DNA of 10,837 nucleotides from Acidobacteriota bacterium (GCA_002714165.1 PAWT01000008.1:1-10837), one strand, 5' to 3'. Shown: positions 1 through 7,364, numbered from the stretch's first letter. The notes: generated from the sequence alone by a model not told the origin. Program-made: numbers and translations.

Positions 1-1365
1 GAAATTTCCATCCGCCAAAGTCGGGTCGGAATGGACTCTCACGAAAATAACGAAATCACCTTGAGCCAATGTTTTTCGTTGTAACAACGTCTGCTGAATT
101 GAAGCCGTTTCCAGCCCAGAAGTGGCCACGGTAGTTGAAGAAACACCCCAAGACAGCGCCAGGCGCCGGGCCACGGTCTCGTCGTCCGTCACTGCGTAGA
201 TCGGCACACCCGGTCGGAGCGCAGCCAACTGCAGTGCAGTAGCACCATGACGGGTTACAGCAACAATCACCGAAGCTTTAAATGCTGAAGCAAGGCTGAC
301 GGCTGCTTCACAGAGGGCACGGCCGTGATGCCGTCCCATCGTGCTGGGTGGTGGCAGGGTGGCTAGGGGTACGCTTTCGGCGTCTCTAATAACTGAGTCG
401 AGTGTTTCGACGGCCAATGCTGGGAAGGACCCCACCGCCGTTTCGCCAGCAAGCATGATTGCATCGACTCCATCGTAGACGGAATTCGCCGCGTCGTTTA
501 CCTCAGCCCGTGTTGGTCGCCGTTCGAATCGCATTGTGTCTAGGACCTGTGTCGCGATGATTACAGGAATCCCGACGGCTCGTGCTTGTCGCGTGAGTTC
601 TTTTTGGACACGCGGTACGTGTTCAAGAGGAATCTCCAACCCGAGATCGCCCCGCGCCACCATAATTGCATCTGCCTCATCAAGAATGTCTGGAAATACT
701 TCTACCGCTTGCGGTCGTTCAATCTTCGCGACGAGGGCGACCGAATGCCCCACAACCTTTCGCGCCCGACGGAGATCCTCCGATGTCTGCACAAAACTCA
801 CGGCTGCGAAATCGACCCCAAGATTCATTCCAAATTTGAGATCGTCAACATCTTTTTCGGTTAGCGCGGATTCCGGGAAAAGCACACCCGGAGCGTTTAT
901 CCCCTTATGCTCCCCCAACGGACCACCTTGAACCACTTTTGTGACGATGTCGGTTCCGTCAACCTTTTCCACTCGGAGCTCGATACGGCCGTCGTCGAGC
1001 ATTAGTTTCGCGCCAACTTTAACGGTGGCCAAACCGGCGAAGGTTGTTGATACGCGTTCGACAGTACCAGCGAAATCCCCAATTGATATCCGAAACGCAG
1101 TTCCTTGCTCCAAAAGGATCGGCTTAGGGCCGGCCAACCGCCCGGTACGAATCTTGGGACCAGCGAGGTCCTGCATAATGGCAATCAGCCGGTCGGCGCG
1201 AGCCGCCGAGGCGCGAATGCGATCGTACATGCGCTTTTGACTCTCCCGTGTGCCGTGGGAAAAATTGATGCGAAAGACATCTACACCGGCGGCAATGAGA
1301 GCATCGATTTCTTGGTCTGTATCGCTTGCGGGACCAATTGTGGCGATAATTTTTGTTTGTCTCAA
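1..1365 (-). CDS. pyk: Pyruvate kinase, C-terminus cut by window edge
   Basis: Converts phosphoenolpyruvate and ADP to pyruvate and ATP in the last step of glycolysis, in the cytoplasm. The frame is open from a TTG at 1365-1363 to the window edge (455 codons); the family is usually about 470-480 residues, so little is missing. Visible motifs: N-terminal TKIIATIGPAS (4-14), catalytic RINFSHG (32-38), DLAGPKIRTG (66-75), the AKIERP stretch with the catalytic Lys, the ARGDLGLEIP metal-binding segment and IIATQVLDTM, then the C-terminal domain. The TTG start is preferred because GGGAGG (1375-1380) lies 9 bases upstream and the protein begins right at the conserved strand. Lys71 stands where potassium-dependent enzymes have Glu117 (rabbit numbering) and Leu67 where they have Thr113, the known signature of potassium-independent enzymes. 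Divergent from the cytochrome gene. Identity is secure; only the start codon is slightly uncertain. Confidence 0.96.
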   Translation of the reverse strand, partial: MRQTKIIATIGPASDTDQEIDALIAAGVDVFRINFSHGTRESQKRMYDRIRASAARADRLIAIMQDLAGPKIRTGRLAGPKPILLEQGTAFRISIGDFAGTVERVSTTFAGLATVKVGAKLMLDDGRIELRVEKVDGTDIVTKVVQGGPLGEHKGINAPGVLFPESALTEKDVDDLKFGMNLGVDFAAVSFVQTSEDLRRARKVVGHSVALVAKIERPQAVEVFPDILDEADAIMVARGDLGLEIPLEHVPRVQKELTRQARAVGIPVIIATQVLDTMRFERRPTRAEVNDAANSVYDGVDAIMLAGETAVGSFPALAVETLDSVIRDAESVPLATLPPPSTMGRHHGRALCEAAVSLASAFKASVIVAVTRHGATALQLAALRPGVPIYAVTDDETVARRLALSWGVSSTTVATSGLETASIQQTLLQRKTLAQGDFVIFVRVHSDPTLADGNF

Positions 1366-1569
1366 GCTGATGAACCTCCCCAACGGAGCCTGCAATGCGA
1401 AGCTTCTATCCTAGTTTGCCTATCTCAGTATAGAAGTCTAGTTTTTCTAGTTTGATACGGCGATGTAAAATACGCGGAAATGATTACAAGAACTAAGGGA
1501 CCTGCTGGCTCAGTCTTCTTGAACGAAAAGCGGCTTTTTGTTACCAGATACTCCAGTGCGGAACTGTGC
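1366..1569. promoter_or_regulatory. Divergent intergenic region between pyk and cytochrome gene, repeat-rich
   Basis: This gap must hold the promoters for both divergent genes. On the minus strand TATACT (complement of 1427-1432) is a reasonable -10 for pyk, without a convincing -35. On the plus strand TAAAAT (1466-1471) could serve the cytochrome gene. The heptamer CTAGTTT occurs three times (1411-1417, 1438-1444, 1447-1453), and CTTCTAT (1403-1409) is matched by its reverse complement ATAGAAG (1430-1436). These repeats flank or overlap the pyk promoter candidate and could be binding sites for a regulator. Promoter positions are guesses by eye. Confidence 0.35.
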
Positions 1570-2355
1570 ATGCGACCGAGGACGATGGGGCGTGGTGTTC
1601 CTGGCATTGGCGCCGTTGGTGTTGGCCTTTTATCTTTTGTGATGCTCTGGGCCCAACCCCTGTTTGCGGTGCAGGTTTCCGATGAGGGTCAGGGTAAGCG
1701 GTTGTACGAAAGCCAGTGCGGGAGCTGCCACGGGCCTTTGGGAAATGGTGGTAAAGGCGCTAATCTGGCACAACCGCGGTTGCGTCGTGCAACTGATGAT
1801 CAGGCCCTCTTCAACATCATTCGTCGCGGGATCCGTGGCACTGAGATGCCAGGGTCGCCACTCACTCCTAGTCAGGTTTCGAGTATTGCAGCTTACGTAA
1901 AGACGCTTGGACGTATCGAACCGGAGGATGTTCCTGGTGATGGAATCCGAGGTGAGACGGTCTATGCCAGGCTCAACTGCGCACGATGCCATACCGTCAG
2001 TGGCCGTGGTGGTAGTGTCGGCCCTGATCTCGATGATATCGGCGCCCGCCGGAGCGCAGCCCACCTCCGAGAAGCACTCATCGAGCCCGAGGCGTCCTTG
2101 CCTAATGGTTTTCTTCAACTTCGGATCGTTACAAAGGATAGTCGCACCCTAACCGGAATCAGGCTCAACGAAGATGGGTTCTCGATTCAGTTCAGGGATC
2201 TTGCAGGTCGTTTCTACTCGTTCTGGAAGGACGAACTCGACACGATCGAGCAGCAGTGGCAACGCTCACCAATGGTGAGTTACGAAGCGCGACTGACCTC
2301 CGATCAAACGGATGATCTTGTTGCATACTTGGTTTCACTTAAGGGAGCCCAATGA
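1570..2355 (+). CDS. Secreted di-heme cytochrome c, partner of the PQQ dehydrogenase
   Basis: Periplasmic electron carrier, probably the acceptor for the dehydrogenase encoded immediately downstream. From ATG 1570 it is 261 residues: signal peptide (MRPRTMGRG, a hydrophobic run, then a cleavage site near PLFA), a first class-I cytochrome domain with CGSCH at residues 50-54 and a GTEMPG likely supplying the Met ligand (Met93), then a second CxxCH, CARCH at 137-141. The second domain differs: after GPDLDDIG comes a stretch of about 75 residues with a beta-rich look before the SPMVSYEARL segment, whose Met235 is the likely ligand. This is the layout of the 'putative heme-binding domain' (TIGR02603-type) of Planctomycetes and relatives. 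Alternative start: ATG 1585, with GAGG just upstream. An in-frame ATG at 1480 would bury the signal peptide 30 residues inside, so it was not used. The stop overlaps the next start (ATGA), implying translational coupling. Confidence 0.9.
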   Translation: MRPRTMGRGVPGIGAVGVGLLSFVMLWAQPLFAVQVSDEGQGKRLYESQCGSCHGPLGNGGKGANLAQPRLRRATDDQALFNIIRRGIRGTEMPGSPLTPSQVSSIAAYVKTLGRIEPEDVPGDGIRGETVYARLNCARCHTVSGRGGSVGPDLDDIGARRSAAHLREALIEPEASLPNGFLQLRIVTKDSRTLTGIRLNEDGFSIQFRDLAGRFYSFWKDELDTIEQQWQRSPMVSYEARLTSDQTDDLVAYLVSLKGAQ

Positions 2356-4169
2356 AAACGCTTTTGCTTATTCTCATCACTGCTGCACCTGTGGCCGCTC
2401 AAGTTCCTTATGAGCGAATTCTTGGTGCTTCGTCCGAACCTGAAAACTGGCTGACCTATTCCGGAACCTATGACGCACAACGCTACTCGACACTTGACCA
2501 GATTAATCGCGACAACGTCGACCAACTTCAGCCAGCGTGGATTTATCAGACTGGATCGCTCCAGAAATTTGAGGTCTCCCCGCTCGTTGTCGACGGCGTC
2601 ATGTACATTTCTGAGCCACCGAGTGATGCGGCCGCACTTGACCTCCGCACAGGACGCCCCATCTGGACTTACCGGCGTTCTCTCCCTCAGGGGATCGTGA
2701 CCTGTTGCGGACAGGTAAACCGTGGAGTGGCGCTTCTGGATGATCAGGTTTTTCTCGGGACAGTCGATGCGCACCTGGTTGCCCTTGATGCTCGAACTGG
2801 CCGGGTGCGCTGGGACGTTGAGGTTGCCGATTACACCATGGGGCATTCGGTGACGGTGGCACCGCTCGCGCTCAAGGACAAGATCATCGTTGGTATCGCT
2901 GGCGGGGAGTATGGTATCCGAGGATTTCTTGATGCTTATGACCCAAGGACGGGCGAACGTCTGTGGCGTTTCTGGACCGTTCCTGGACCCGGCGAGGCCG
3001 GTCATGACACGTGGTCAGGTGACAGCTGGCTACGGGGTGGAGCACCGACGTGGGTGACTGGTGCCTATGACCCAGACCTTGATCTTCTCTACTGGGGAAC
3101 GGGGAACCCCGGTCCGGATTTTATCGGTGAAGTACGCCTTGGAGATAACCTCTACTCCGAATCCGTGATCGCCCTTGACCCTGATAACGGGGAACTGAAA
3201 TGGCATTTCCAGTTTATCCCTCACGACATTCATGATTACGATGCCACCCAGGTTCCCGTGCTTCTTGACGCCGAATTTAGAGGTGAGCCAAGAAAGCTTG
3301 TTGTATGGCCGAATCGCAACGGTTTTTATTACGTAATCGACCGAGTCACGGGAGAGTTTCTGGTGGGAAAGGAGTTTGCTAAGCAGACCTGGGCTTTCGG
3401 TCTGGATGAAAACGGACGGCCTATTGAAGACCCTGCGACGATACCAAGTAAGGAAGGCGCTCTTGTCTATCCCGACGATGATGGAGCAGCCAATTGGTAC
3501 AGCCCAACCTACAGTCCCCAGACCAATCTCATTTATCAAAACGTTCGAGAAAAAGGCGGCATTTATTACCTTGCTGATGCGACTTACGAGCCAGGAAAGA
3601 TTTACATGGGTGCTAGTCGCCGCGTCGTTCCAGGAGAAGATCCAAAAGGGTTCCTGCGCGCGCTCAACCCCCTAACAGGTGATCTTGTTTGGGAGATTGC
3701 TGTCCACTCTCCACCTTGGGCGGGTCTCATGTCCACCGCAGGCGGGTTGGTGTTTTCGGGAACCATGGAGGGTGACTTTTTTGCGGCAGATGCTCGAACA
3801 GGCGACGTTCTGTGGCGATTTCAAACAGGAGGTCGGGTCTACGCAAACCCAATCACGTATATGAGCGAAGGAAAACAATTTATTGCAATCGCTGCAGGGA
3901 ACGCATTAATGACCTTCGCACTACCAAGTTTGTCACCACTTGGTTGGAGAAGTCCCGCCAATTGGGATCGAATTGAAGAGGGAATGTCCGAAGAACAGGT
4001 AGTGGCCATTTTGGGGCCGCCAACGACACGCGAGGAACAGTTTCTGAGTTACCTACAGCTGTCTTATGAAGGTCAAGTCGAAGGTAGTGGGTTCGTAAGT
4101 GGAAACATCACGCTGGAACGTAACCAGGTGTCAGGTTGGATGATCGAGCCTCCGATTTTTAATCCCTGA
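2352..4169 (+). CDS. PQQ-dependent alcohol dehydrogenase with C-terminal BamE-like domain
   Basis: Periplasmic quinoprotein that oxidises an alcohol or aldehyde with pyrroloquinoline quinone and passes electrons to a cytochrome c. It has 605 residues: signal peptide (MKTLLLILITAAPVAAQ), then an eight-bladed propeller with repeated GD/GxxLW motifs to about residue 525. Active-site features follow the methanol/ethanol dehydrogenase family: adjacent cysteines Cys118-Cys119 (TCCGQ), Glu186 (GGEYG) and Asn252 (GTGNPGPDF) as metal ligands, Trp221 (DTWSGD) and catalytic Asp295 in HDYD. Asp297, two residues on, is the extra Asp associated with lanthanide use in XoxF and PedH/ExaF. No heme motif is present, so it relies on a separate cytochrome. 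Residues about 535-603 form an additional domain (EEGMSEEQVVAILGPP, then a short beta pattern) resembling SmpA/OmlA/BamE. AAGGGAG (2341-2347) precedes the ATG by 4 bases. Substrate and metal are inferred, not shown. Confidence 0.93.
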   Translation: MKTLLLILITAAPVAAQVPYERILGASSEPENWLTYSGTYDAQRYSTLDQINRDNVDQLQPAWIYQTGSLQKFEVSPLVVDGVMYISEPPSDAAALDLRTGRPIWTYRRSLPQGIVTCCGQVNRGVALLDDQVFLGTVDAHLVALDARTGRVRWDVEVADYTMGHSVTVAPLALKDKIIVGIAGGEYGIRGFLDAYDPRTGERLWRFWTVPGPGEAGHDTWSGDSWLRGGAPTWVTGAYDPDLDLLYWGTGNPGPDFIGEVRLGDNLYSESVIALDPDNGELKWHFQFIPHDIHDYDATQVPVLLDAEFRGEPRKLVVWPNRNGFYYVIDRVTGEFLVGKEFAKQTWAFGLDENGRPIEDPATIPSKEGALVYPDDDGAANWYSPTYSPQTNLIYQNVREKGGIYYLADATYEPGKIYMGASRRVVPGEDPKGFLRALNPLTGDLVWEIAVHSPPWAGLMSTAGGLVFSGTMEGDFFAADARTGDVLWRFQTGGRVYANPITYMSEGKQFIAIAAGNALMTFALPSLSPLGWRSPANWDRIEEGMSEEQVVAILGPPTTREEQFLSYLQLSYEGQVEGSGFVSGNITLERNQVSGWMIEPPIFNP

Positions 4170-4333
4170 GGCCAACTTCGAGCTGCGACCGTCTCGTGTT
4201 TAGCCACGTTCGTCATCTACAAAGCTTGCCTCGCGTGGGTCACGGAACCCGTTACCTTTGAACCGCCGACCGCACCGTTTTTGATTTCAAAGAGAAAATT
4301 AAGACCCTGCATGGAGCCAAGGAGCTTGGTGTT
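4170..4333. other. Intergenic stretch, no gene seen
   Basis: About 160 bases between the dehydrogenase and the small exported protein. I see no T-tract terminator; the GGGT/ACCC pairing near 4240-4252 is too short to count. An A/T-rich patch (about 4279-4303) is the most promoter-like part but offers no good pair of hexamers. AAGGAG (4319-4324) is a clear ribosome binding site 9 bases ahead of the next ATG. Confidence 0.4.
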
Positions 4334-4822
4334 ATGAAGAATGTTCTGAAACTTGTAAGCGTGTCTGTTGTCCTGCTAGCCACGTTCGCCCTCGGTTGGT
4401 TTTTAGCTGCAACCGGGACTGGTCAGGCAGCAAATCCAGCTTCCTTGAGTGACCTCGAACGTAGGTTCACTGAACGTATGCAGAACATTGTTCTCGAAGG
4501 TCATTTCACACTTGAAGGGCGGGCCCAAAGTGACGGAAACCCAGAACGCTATGAAATTGCCAGCGTCACAAAACTCAATGGTGGGCAATGGCGATTCAAC
4601 GTCCGCTTGGTGTACGGCAGTGTGGATACCACGTTGCCAGTAGTGGTGCCTATTGTTTGGGCTGGTGATACCCCCATGGTCAGTATTACGGACTTCACCA
4701 TTCCCGGCTTAGGAGAAAACTTTGGAGCGCGGGTCATTTTCTATGATGATCGTTATGCTGGCACCTGGAACCACGGAATACGTGGTGGCACGATGTACGG
4801 CACACTCCGACCGATGCACTAA
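4334..4822 (+). CDS. Small exported protein of unknown function
   Basis: Function not recognised. The 162-residue product begins with a short basic N-terminus, a hydrophobic segment (about residues 5-26) and an Ala-rich stretch ending GTGQAA near residue 33, so it is either secreted to the periplasm or held by one N-terminal membrane helix. After a charged helix (SLSDLERRFTERMQ) the remainder looks like an all-beta fold: alternating hydrophobic strands, a central WAGDTPMVSITDFTIPGLG segment (about 111-129) and a C-terminal YAGTWNHGIRGGTMYG. The repeated Gly-rich 'GTW.HG..GG.MYG' ending recalls small beta-barrel lipid- or ligand-binding proteins, but no family can be assigned with certainty; similar proteins seem to occur in marine Planctomycetes and relatives (recollection, not a search). 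It starts at ATG 4334 behind AAGGAG at 9-base spacing. It stands alone between two transcription units. Confidence 0.82.
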   Translation: MKNVLKLVSVSVVLLATFALGWFLAATGTGQAANPASLSDLERRFTERMQNIVLEGHFTLEGRAQSDGNPERYEIASVTKLNGGQWRFNVRLVYGSVDTTLPVVVPIVWAGDTPMVSITDFTIPGLGENFGARVIFYDDRYAGTWNHGIRGGTMYGTLRPMH

Positions 4823-4890
4823 AATAGAGACAGGTTCGCTGTTGTTCATGAGGAATAGGGCCGTAAGTGAAGGAATCTTGCACCTACGCT

Positions 4891-4908
4891 AGTCGACCCG
4901 TGTCGACT
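4891..4908. promoter_or_regulatory. Perfect palindrome upstream of the UbiD gene, candidate operator
   Basis: AGTCGAC (4891-4897) and GTCGACT (4902-4908) are exact reverse complements separated by CCGT. The site ends 22 bases before the decarboxylase start codon, in a 108-base gap that otherwise holds nothing obvious. Position and symmetry fit either a dimeric repressor's operator or a small hairpin in the leader mRNA. No T-tract follows, so it is not a terminator. The regulator is not encoded in this window. Confidence 0.45.
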
Positions 4909-4930
4909 GACGCGAGAGAATGAACGAGAT

Positions 4931-6313
4931 ATGAAGCACGACCTCCGATATTTTCTGCAAAGCTTAAAAAAGCAGGCACCTGAGTTGCTGCGGCAGGTAA
5001 AGCGAGAGGTGAGTCCACAATGGGAACTTTCCGCGGTGCAGAAGCGGCTCGAAGTCCAGAAGCGACTGCCGGTGCTGTCGTTCGATCGCGTGACGGGCAG
5101 TAAGATGCCAGTGGTCACGAACCTCTTTGCAAGCAGGGCGCATCTGGCGCTGGCGCTTGAGGTGTCGCCTGACGAAGTGGTTGCTCGGTTCGCCGAGGCA
5201 CAGAAAAATGGCTTACCGACGAAAACCGTTTCCACCGGCCCCGTGAAAGACATAGTCTTGCAGGGCGACGAAGCCACCTTGAGCAAATTACCGCTAATAA
5301 CCCACTGCGAAAAAGACGCAGGTCCCTACCTTACCTCCGGTGTCACGGTTATGCGTGATCCTGAGACGGGTAAACTAAACGCTGGTATCTATCGTAACCT
5401 TCGCACGTCACCTACGAGCCTGACGATGAACATGGCCCCGCTATGTCACGGTGCGGAGATTCTCTCGCGGGCCGAGGCAGAAGGTCAGCATGTTCAAGCA
5501 GCGATCATTGTTGGTCATCACCCCGCACTTTGTATGGCGTCTCAGCAGCGTGGTGAGCTTGGTGATTTCGAATTGGACACCATGGGAGCGTTGGTCGAGG
5601 AGCCGGTTGATGTTGTTCCCGCTGAGACCGTTGATATACCTGTACCCGCTGATGCGGAAATCGTTATAGAGGGCACGATTCGTACAGACACCTGGGCTGA
5701 CGATGGGCCGTTTGGGGATTATTGGCTGTACTATGCACCCGCCAAACGGGCCCGGGTGTTTGAAATCACCGCAATCACACACAGGCATGATGCGATCTTT
5801 CACGACATTTTCAATGTTGGTCCAGAACACCTAGTGCTGTTCTCTCTTGGAATGGAAGGTGTGGTTTTCGACCAGTTAAAGCGAATCGTGCCAGAACTAC
5901 AGGCGATTCATGTGCCGGTGTGTGGTTCAGGCAATCTAGTCTACGTCCAGATTAAGAAAGGTATTGATGGACAGGGTATTAACGCTGCATTGGCAGCACT
6001 CGGAGCGTACCGATTCAAGTGTGCGATCGTAGTTGACGAAGACGTAGATATCTATGACGACGGGAAGGTTTTATGGGCGATGATGACTCGGACGCAAGCT
6101 GACCGGTCGATCTTCACCGTTCCTGGGTCCTACGTTTCACGTGTTGACCCAACCGGGTATCCAGCGTGGCAGATGGGCGATGAGGGGGCACGGTTGCTCA
6201 GCACACGGCTGGGTATCGATGCTACGAAACCTATGGACCCAGCGTTTCCGGAAGTCGCTGAGCCTCCAAGGGAGCTCTGGACGACATTGGATCTCGCGCG
6301 ATATATCGATTAG
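4931..6313 (+). CDS. UbiD-family prenylated-FMN-dependent (de)carboxylase
   Basis: UbiD enzymes add or remove CO2 on unsaturated or aromatic acids using prenylated FMN made by UbiX, and act in the cytoplasm. The 460-residue length is normal. Seen here: the cofactor-binding segment NAGIYR with Asn150 and Arg155 at the spacing of Asn168/Arg173 of Aspergillus Fdc1; VGHHPAL (194-200); the acidic catalytic motif; FNVGPEH (294-300); and the closing VDEDVDIYDDGKVLWAMMTR (368-387). The acidic motif reads DGPFGD (258-263) where the family usually has EGPFGE or, as I recall for E. coli UbiD, EGPYGD. The proton donor position (Asp263) is therefore acceptable, but Asp258 replacing Glu is unusual. Without a quinone-pathway context and with a transporter gene 18 bases downstream, it is more likely catabolic than the ubiquinone enzyme, so I give no symbol. 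GAGAGA (4914-4919) is a weak ribosome site. Substrate unknown. No ubiX is present in the window. Confidence 0.93.
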   Translation: MKHDLRYFLQSLKKQAPELLRQVKREVSPQWELSAVQKRLEVQKRLPVLSFDRVTGSKMPVVTNLFASRAHLALALEVSPDEVVARFAEAQKNGLPTKTVSTGPVKDIVLQGDEATLSKLPLITHCEKDAGPYLTSGVTVMRDPETGKLNAGIYRNLRTSPTSLTMNMAPLCHGAEILSRAEAEGQHVQAAIIVGHHPALCMASQQRGELGDFELDTMGALVEEPVDVVPAETVDIPVPADAEIVIEGTIRTDTWADDGPFGDYWLYYAPAKRARVFEITAITHRHDAIFHDIFNVGPEHLVLFSLGMEGVVFDQLKRIVPELQAIHVPVCGSGNLVYVQIKKGIDGQGINAALAALGAYRFKCAIVVDEDVDIYDDGKVLWAMMTRTQADRSIFTVPGSYVSRVDPTGYPAWQMGDEGARLLSTRLGIDATKPMDPAFPEVAEPPRELWTTLDLARYID

Positions 6314-6331
6314 TGATTGAGATAAGTGGTG

Positions 6332-7339
6332 ATGACGAAACGGAGTCGAGAAGTATGGCGAGCTGGTCTAATACTGACACTCGCAGTTCTCACCGCATGG
6401 AGTGACGCTCTCTCGGGACAGCCGCGGGTCAAGGAAATTACGTTTTTAACCAACTATGTGTTCATCGGCCGGCACGCCCCTTTTTTCGTCGGTGTGGAGA
6501 AGGGCTTTTACCGGGATGTCGGTTTTGATGTCAACATTCTGCCGGCGACGGGTAGCACTTTTGTCATATCTGCGCTTGAGGGTCGCCAGGCCGACTACGG
6601 AATCACCGAAGCAGCGTCGCTTGTTCAGGCCATCGGCCAGGGTGCTTCAGTGATGGCCTTCGGTGTCTTCATGGATGGCAGCACGAGCGGCCTAGCGTCA
6701 CTTGCGCCCTATCCGACGCCGGATAGCATCATGGGCAAGACCGTCGCAGCCTCGTTAACCGATAGCGCGAGGGTTATTTTGCCAAATGTTCTCAGTCAAT
6801 CCGAGTTGAATCCCTCAGGCGTAGAGTGGATAGCGGCCGATCCTGGGATTTACTTTTCGCTTCTACTGAGTGGACGTGCTGATTTAGTGACTGCGTCAAT
6901 TGATAGCGACGTGCCTACATTGCGGCGTGTTGCTGAACCGCGTGGCCAGACGGTGCACTTTTCCTCATTTGCCGGGTGGGGTTATGACGTTTATGGATAT
7001 TTTCTTGTTACCCAGTCCGACCGCATTGCGTCTGACCCAGGGGAAGTTCGAGCGTTCGCTGCAGCGACAGCAAAAGCCGTGGCGTATGCCATTGAACATC
7101 CTGAGGAAGCCGCAAGAATTATGGCGCGGCACAGTCCTACGATTGATGAAGAGCTGGCGCTTGCGCATTGGCAGGAATCCATCAGAAGTATTACAAGCCG
7201 ACCTGTCGAGGAGATTGGTTATGGCTTGGCTACGACCGAACGTCTGCAGCGCAGCATTGACTTTGTTGCTCAGGAATTTGACCTTCGAACACCCCCGAAA
7301 ACGAGTGACCTATACGCCGACGGGTTTATGCCCCGTTGA
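6332..7339 (+). CDS. NMT1/THI5-type ABC transporter substrate-binding protein
   Basis: Periplasmic binding protein delivering a small organic compound to an ABC importer. From ATG 6332 it has 335 residues: a Lys/Arg-rich N-terminus, hydrophobic segment (about 10-22) and a signal cleavage region near SDALSG. The mature part starts with the family pattern: strand VKEITFLTNY, then GRHAPFFVGVEKGFYRDVGF (47-66), then a second lobe strand and a stretch ADYGITEAASLVQAIGQGA typical of SsuA, TauA and ThiY relatives. The Cys-rich CCCFC signature of fungal pyrimidine synthase THI5 is absent, so it is a binding protein and not that enzyme. In-frame GTG codons at 6326 and 6329 are alternative starts; none has a strong ribosome site. 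It lies 18 bases behind the UbiD gene on the same strand and likely shares its transcript. The permease and ATPase that complete it lie convergently downstream. Ligand unknown. Confidence 0.9.
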   Translation: MTKRSREVWRAGLILTLAVLTAWSDALSGQPRVKEITFLTNYVFIGRHAPFFVGVEKGFYRDVGFDVNILPATGSTFVISALEGRQADYGITEAASLVQAIGQGASVMAFGVFMDGSTSGLASLAPYPTPDSIMGKTVAASLTDSARVILPNVLSQSELNPSGVEWIAADPGIYFSLLLSGRADLVTASIDSDVPTLRRVAEPRGQTVHFSSFAGWGYDVYGYFLVTQSDRIASDPGEVRAFAAATAKAVAYAIEHPEEAARIMARHSPTIDEELALAHWQESIRSITSRPVEEIGYGLATTERLQRSIDFVAQEFDLRTPPKTSDLYADGFMPR

Positions 7340-7347
7340 GGCAACGG
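7333..7347. repeat. Short hairpin across the convergent gene ends
   Basis: CCGTTG (7333-7338) and CAACGG (7342-7347) pair perfectly around AGG and include the stop codon of the binding-protein gene. Only 25 bases separate the two convergent stop codons, so this is the sole candidate for a transcription stop here. It has no T-tract on either strand, so it is not a standard intrinsic terminator; termination may depend on Rho or on read-through being tolerated. Confidence 0.3.
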
Positions 7348-7364
7348 CGGAGGGTACCTAGTCT

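Noticed and set aside
1480..1569. Upstream ATG at 1480 as the start of the cytochrome
   Set aside because: It would place 30 residues in front of a normal signal peptide and sits only 9 bases after the possible -10 TAAAAT.
1630..2118. 162-codon minus-strand frame opposite the cytochrome gene
   Set aside because: It is antisense to two unmistakable heme motifs and shows no domain or start signal of its own.
2304..3539. Minus-strand frames of 169 and 233 codons opposite the PQQ dehydrogenase
   Set aside because: They are shadows of a well-supported gene; their composition is unlike a folded protein.
4931..6313. Ubiquinone-biosynthesis UbiD as the specific function
   Set aside because: No other quinone gene is nearby, a transporter gene follows, and the acidic motif departs from that of the E. 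coli enzyme.
6326..7339. Thiamine-pyrimidine synthase (THI5) as identity of the NMT1-family protein
   Set aside because: A signal peptide is present, the CCCFC signature is absent and importer genes lie next to it.
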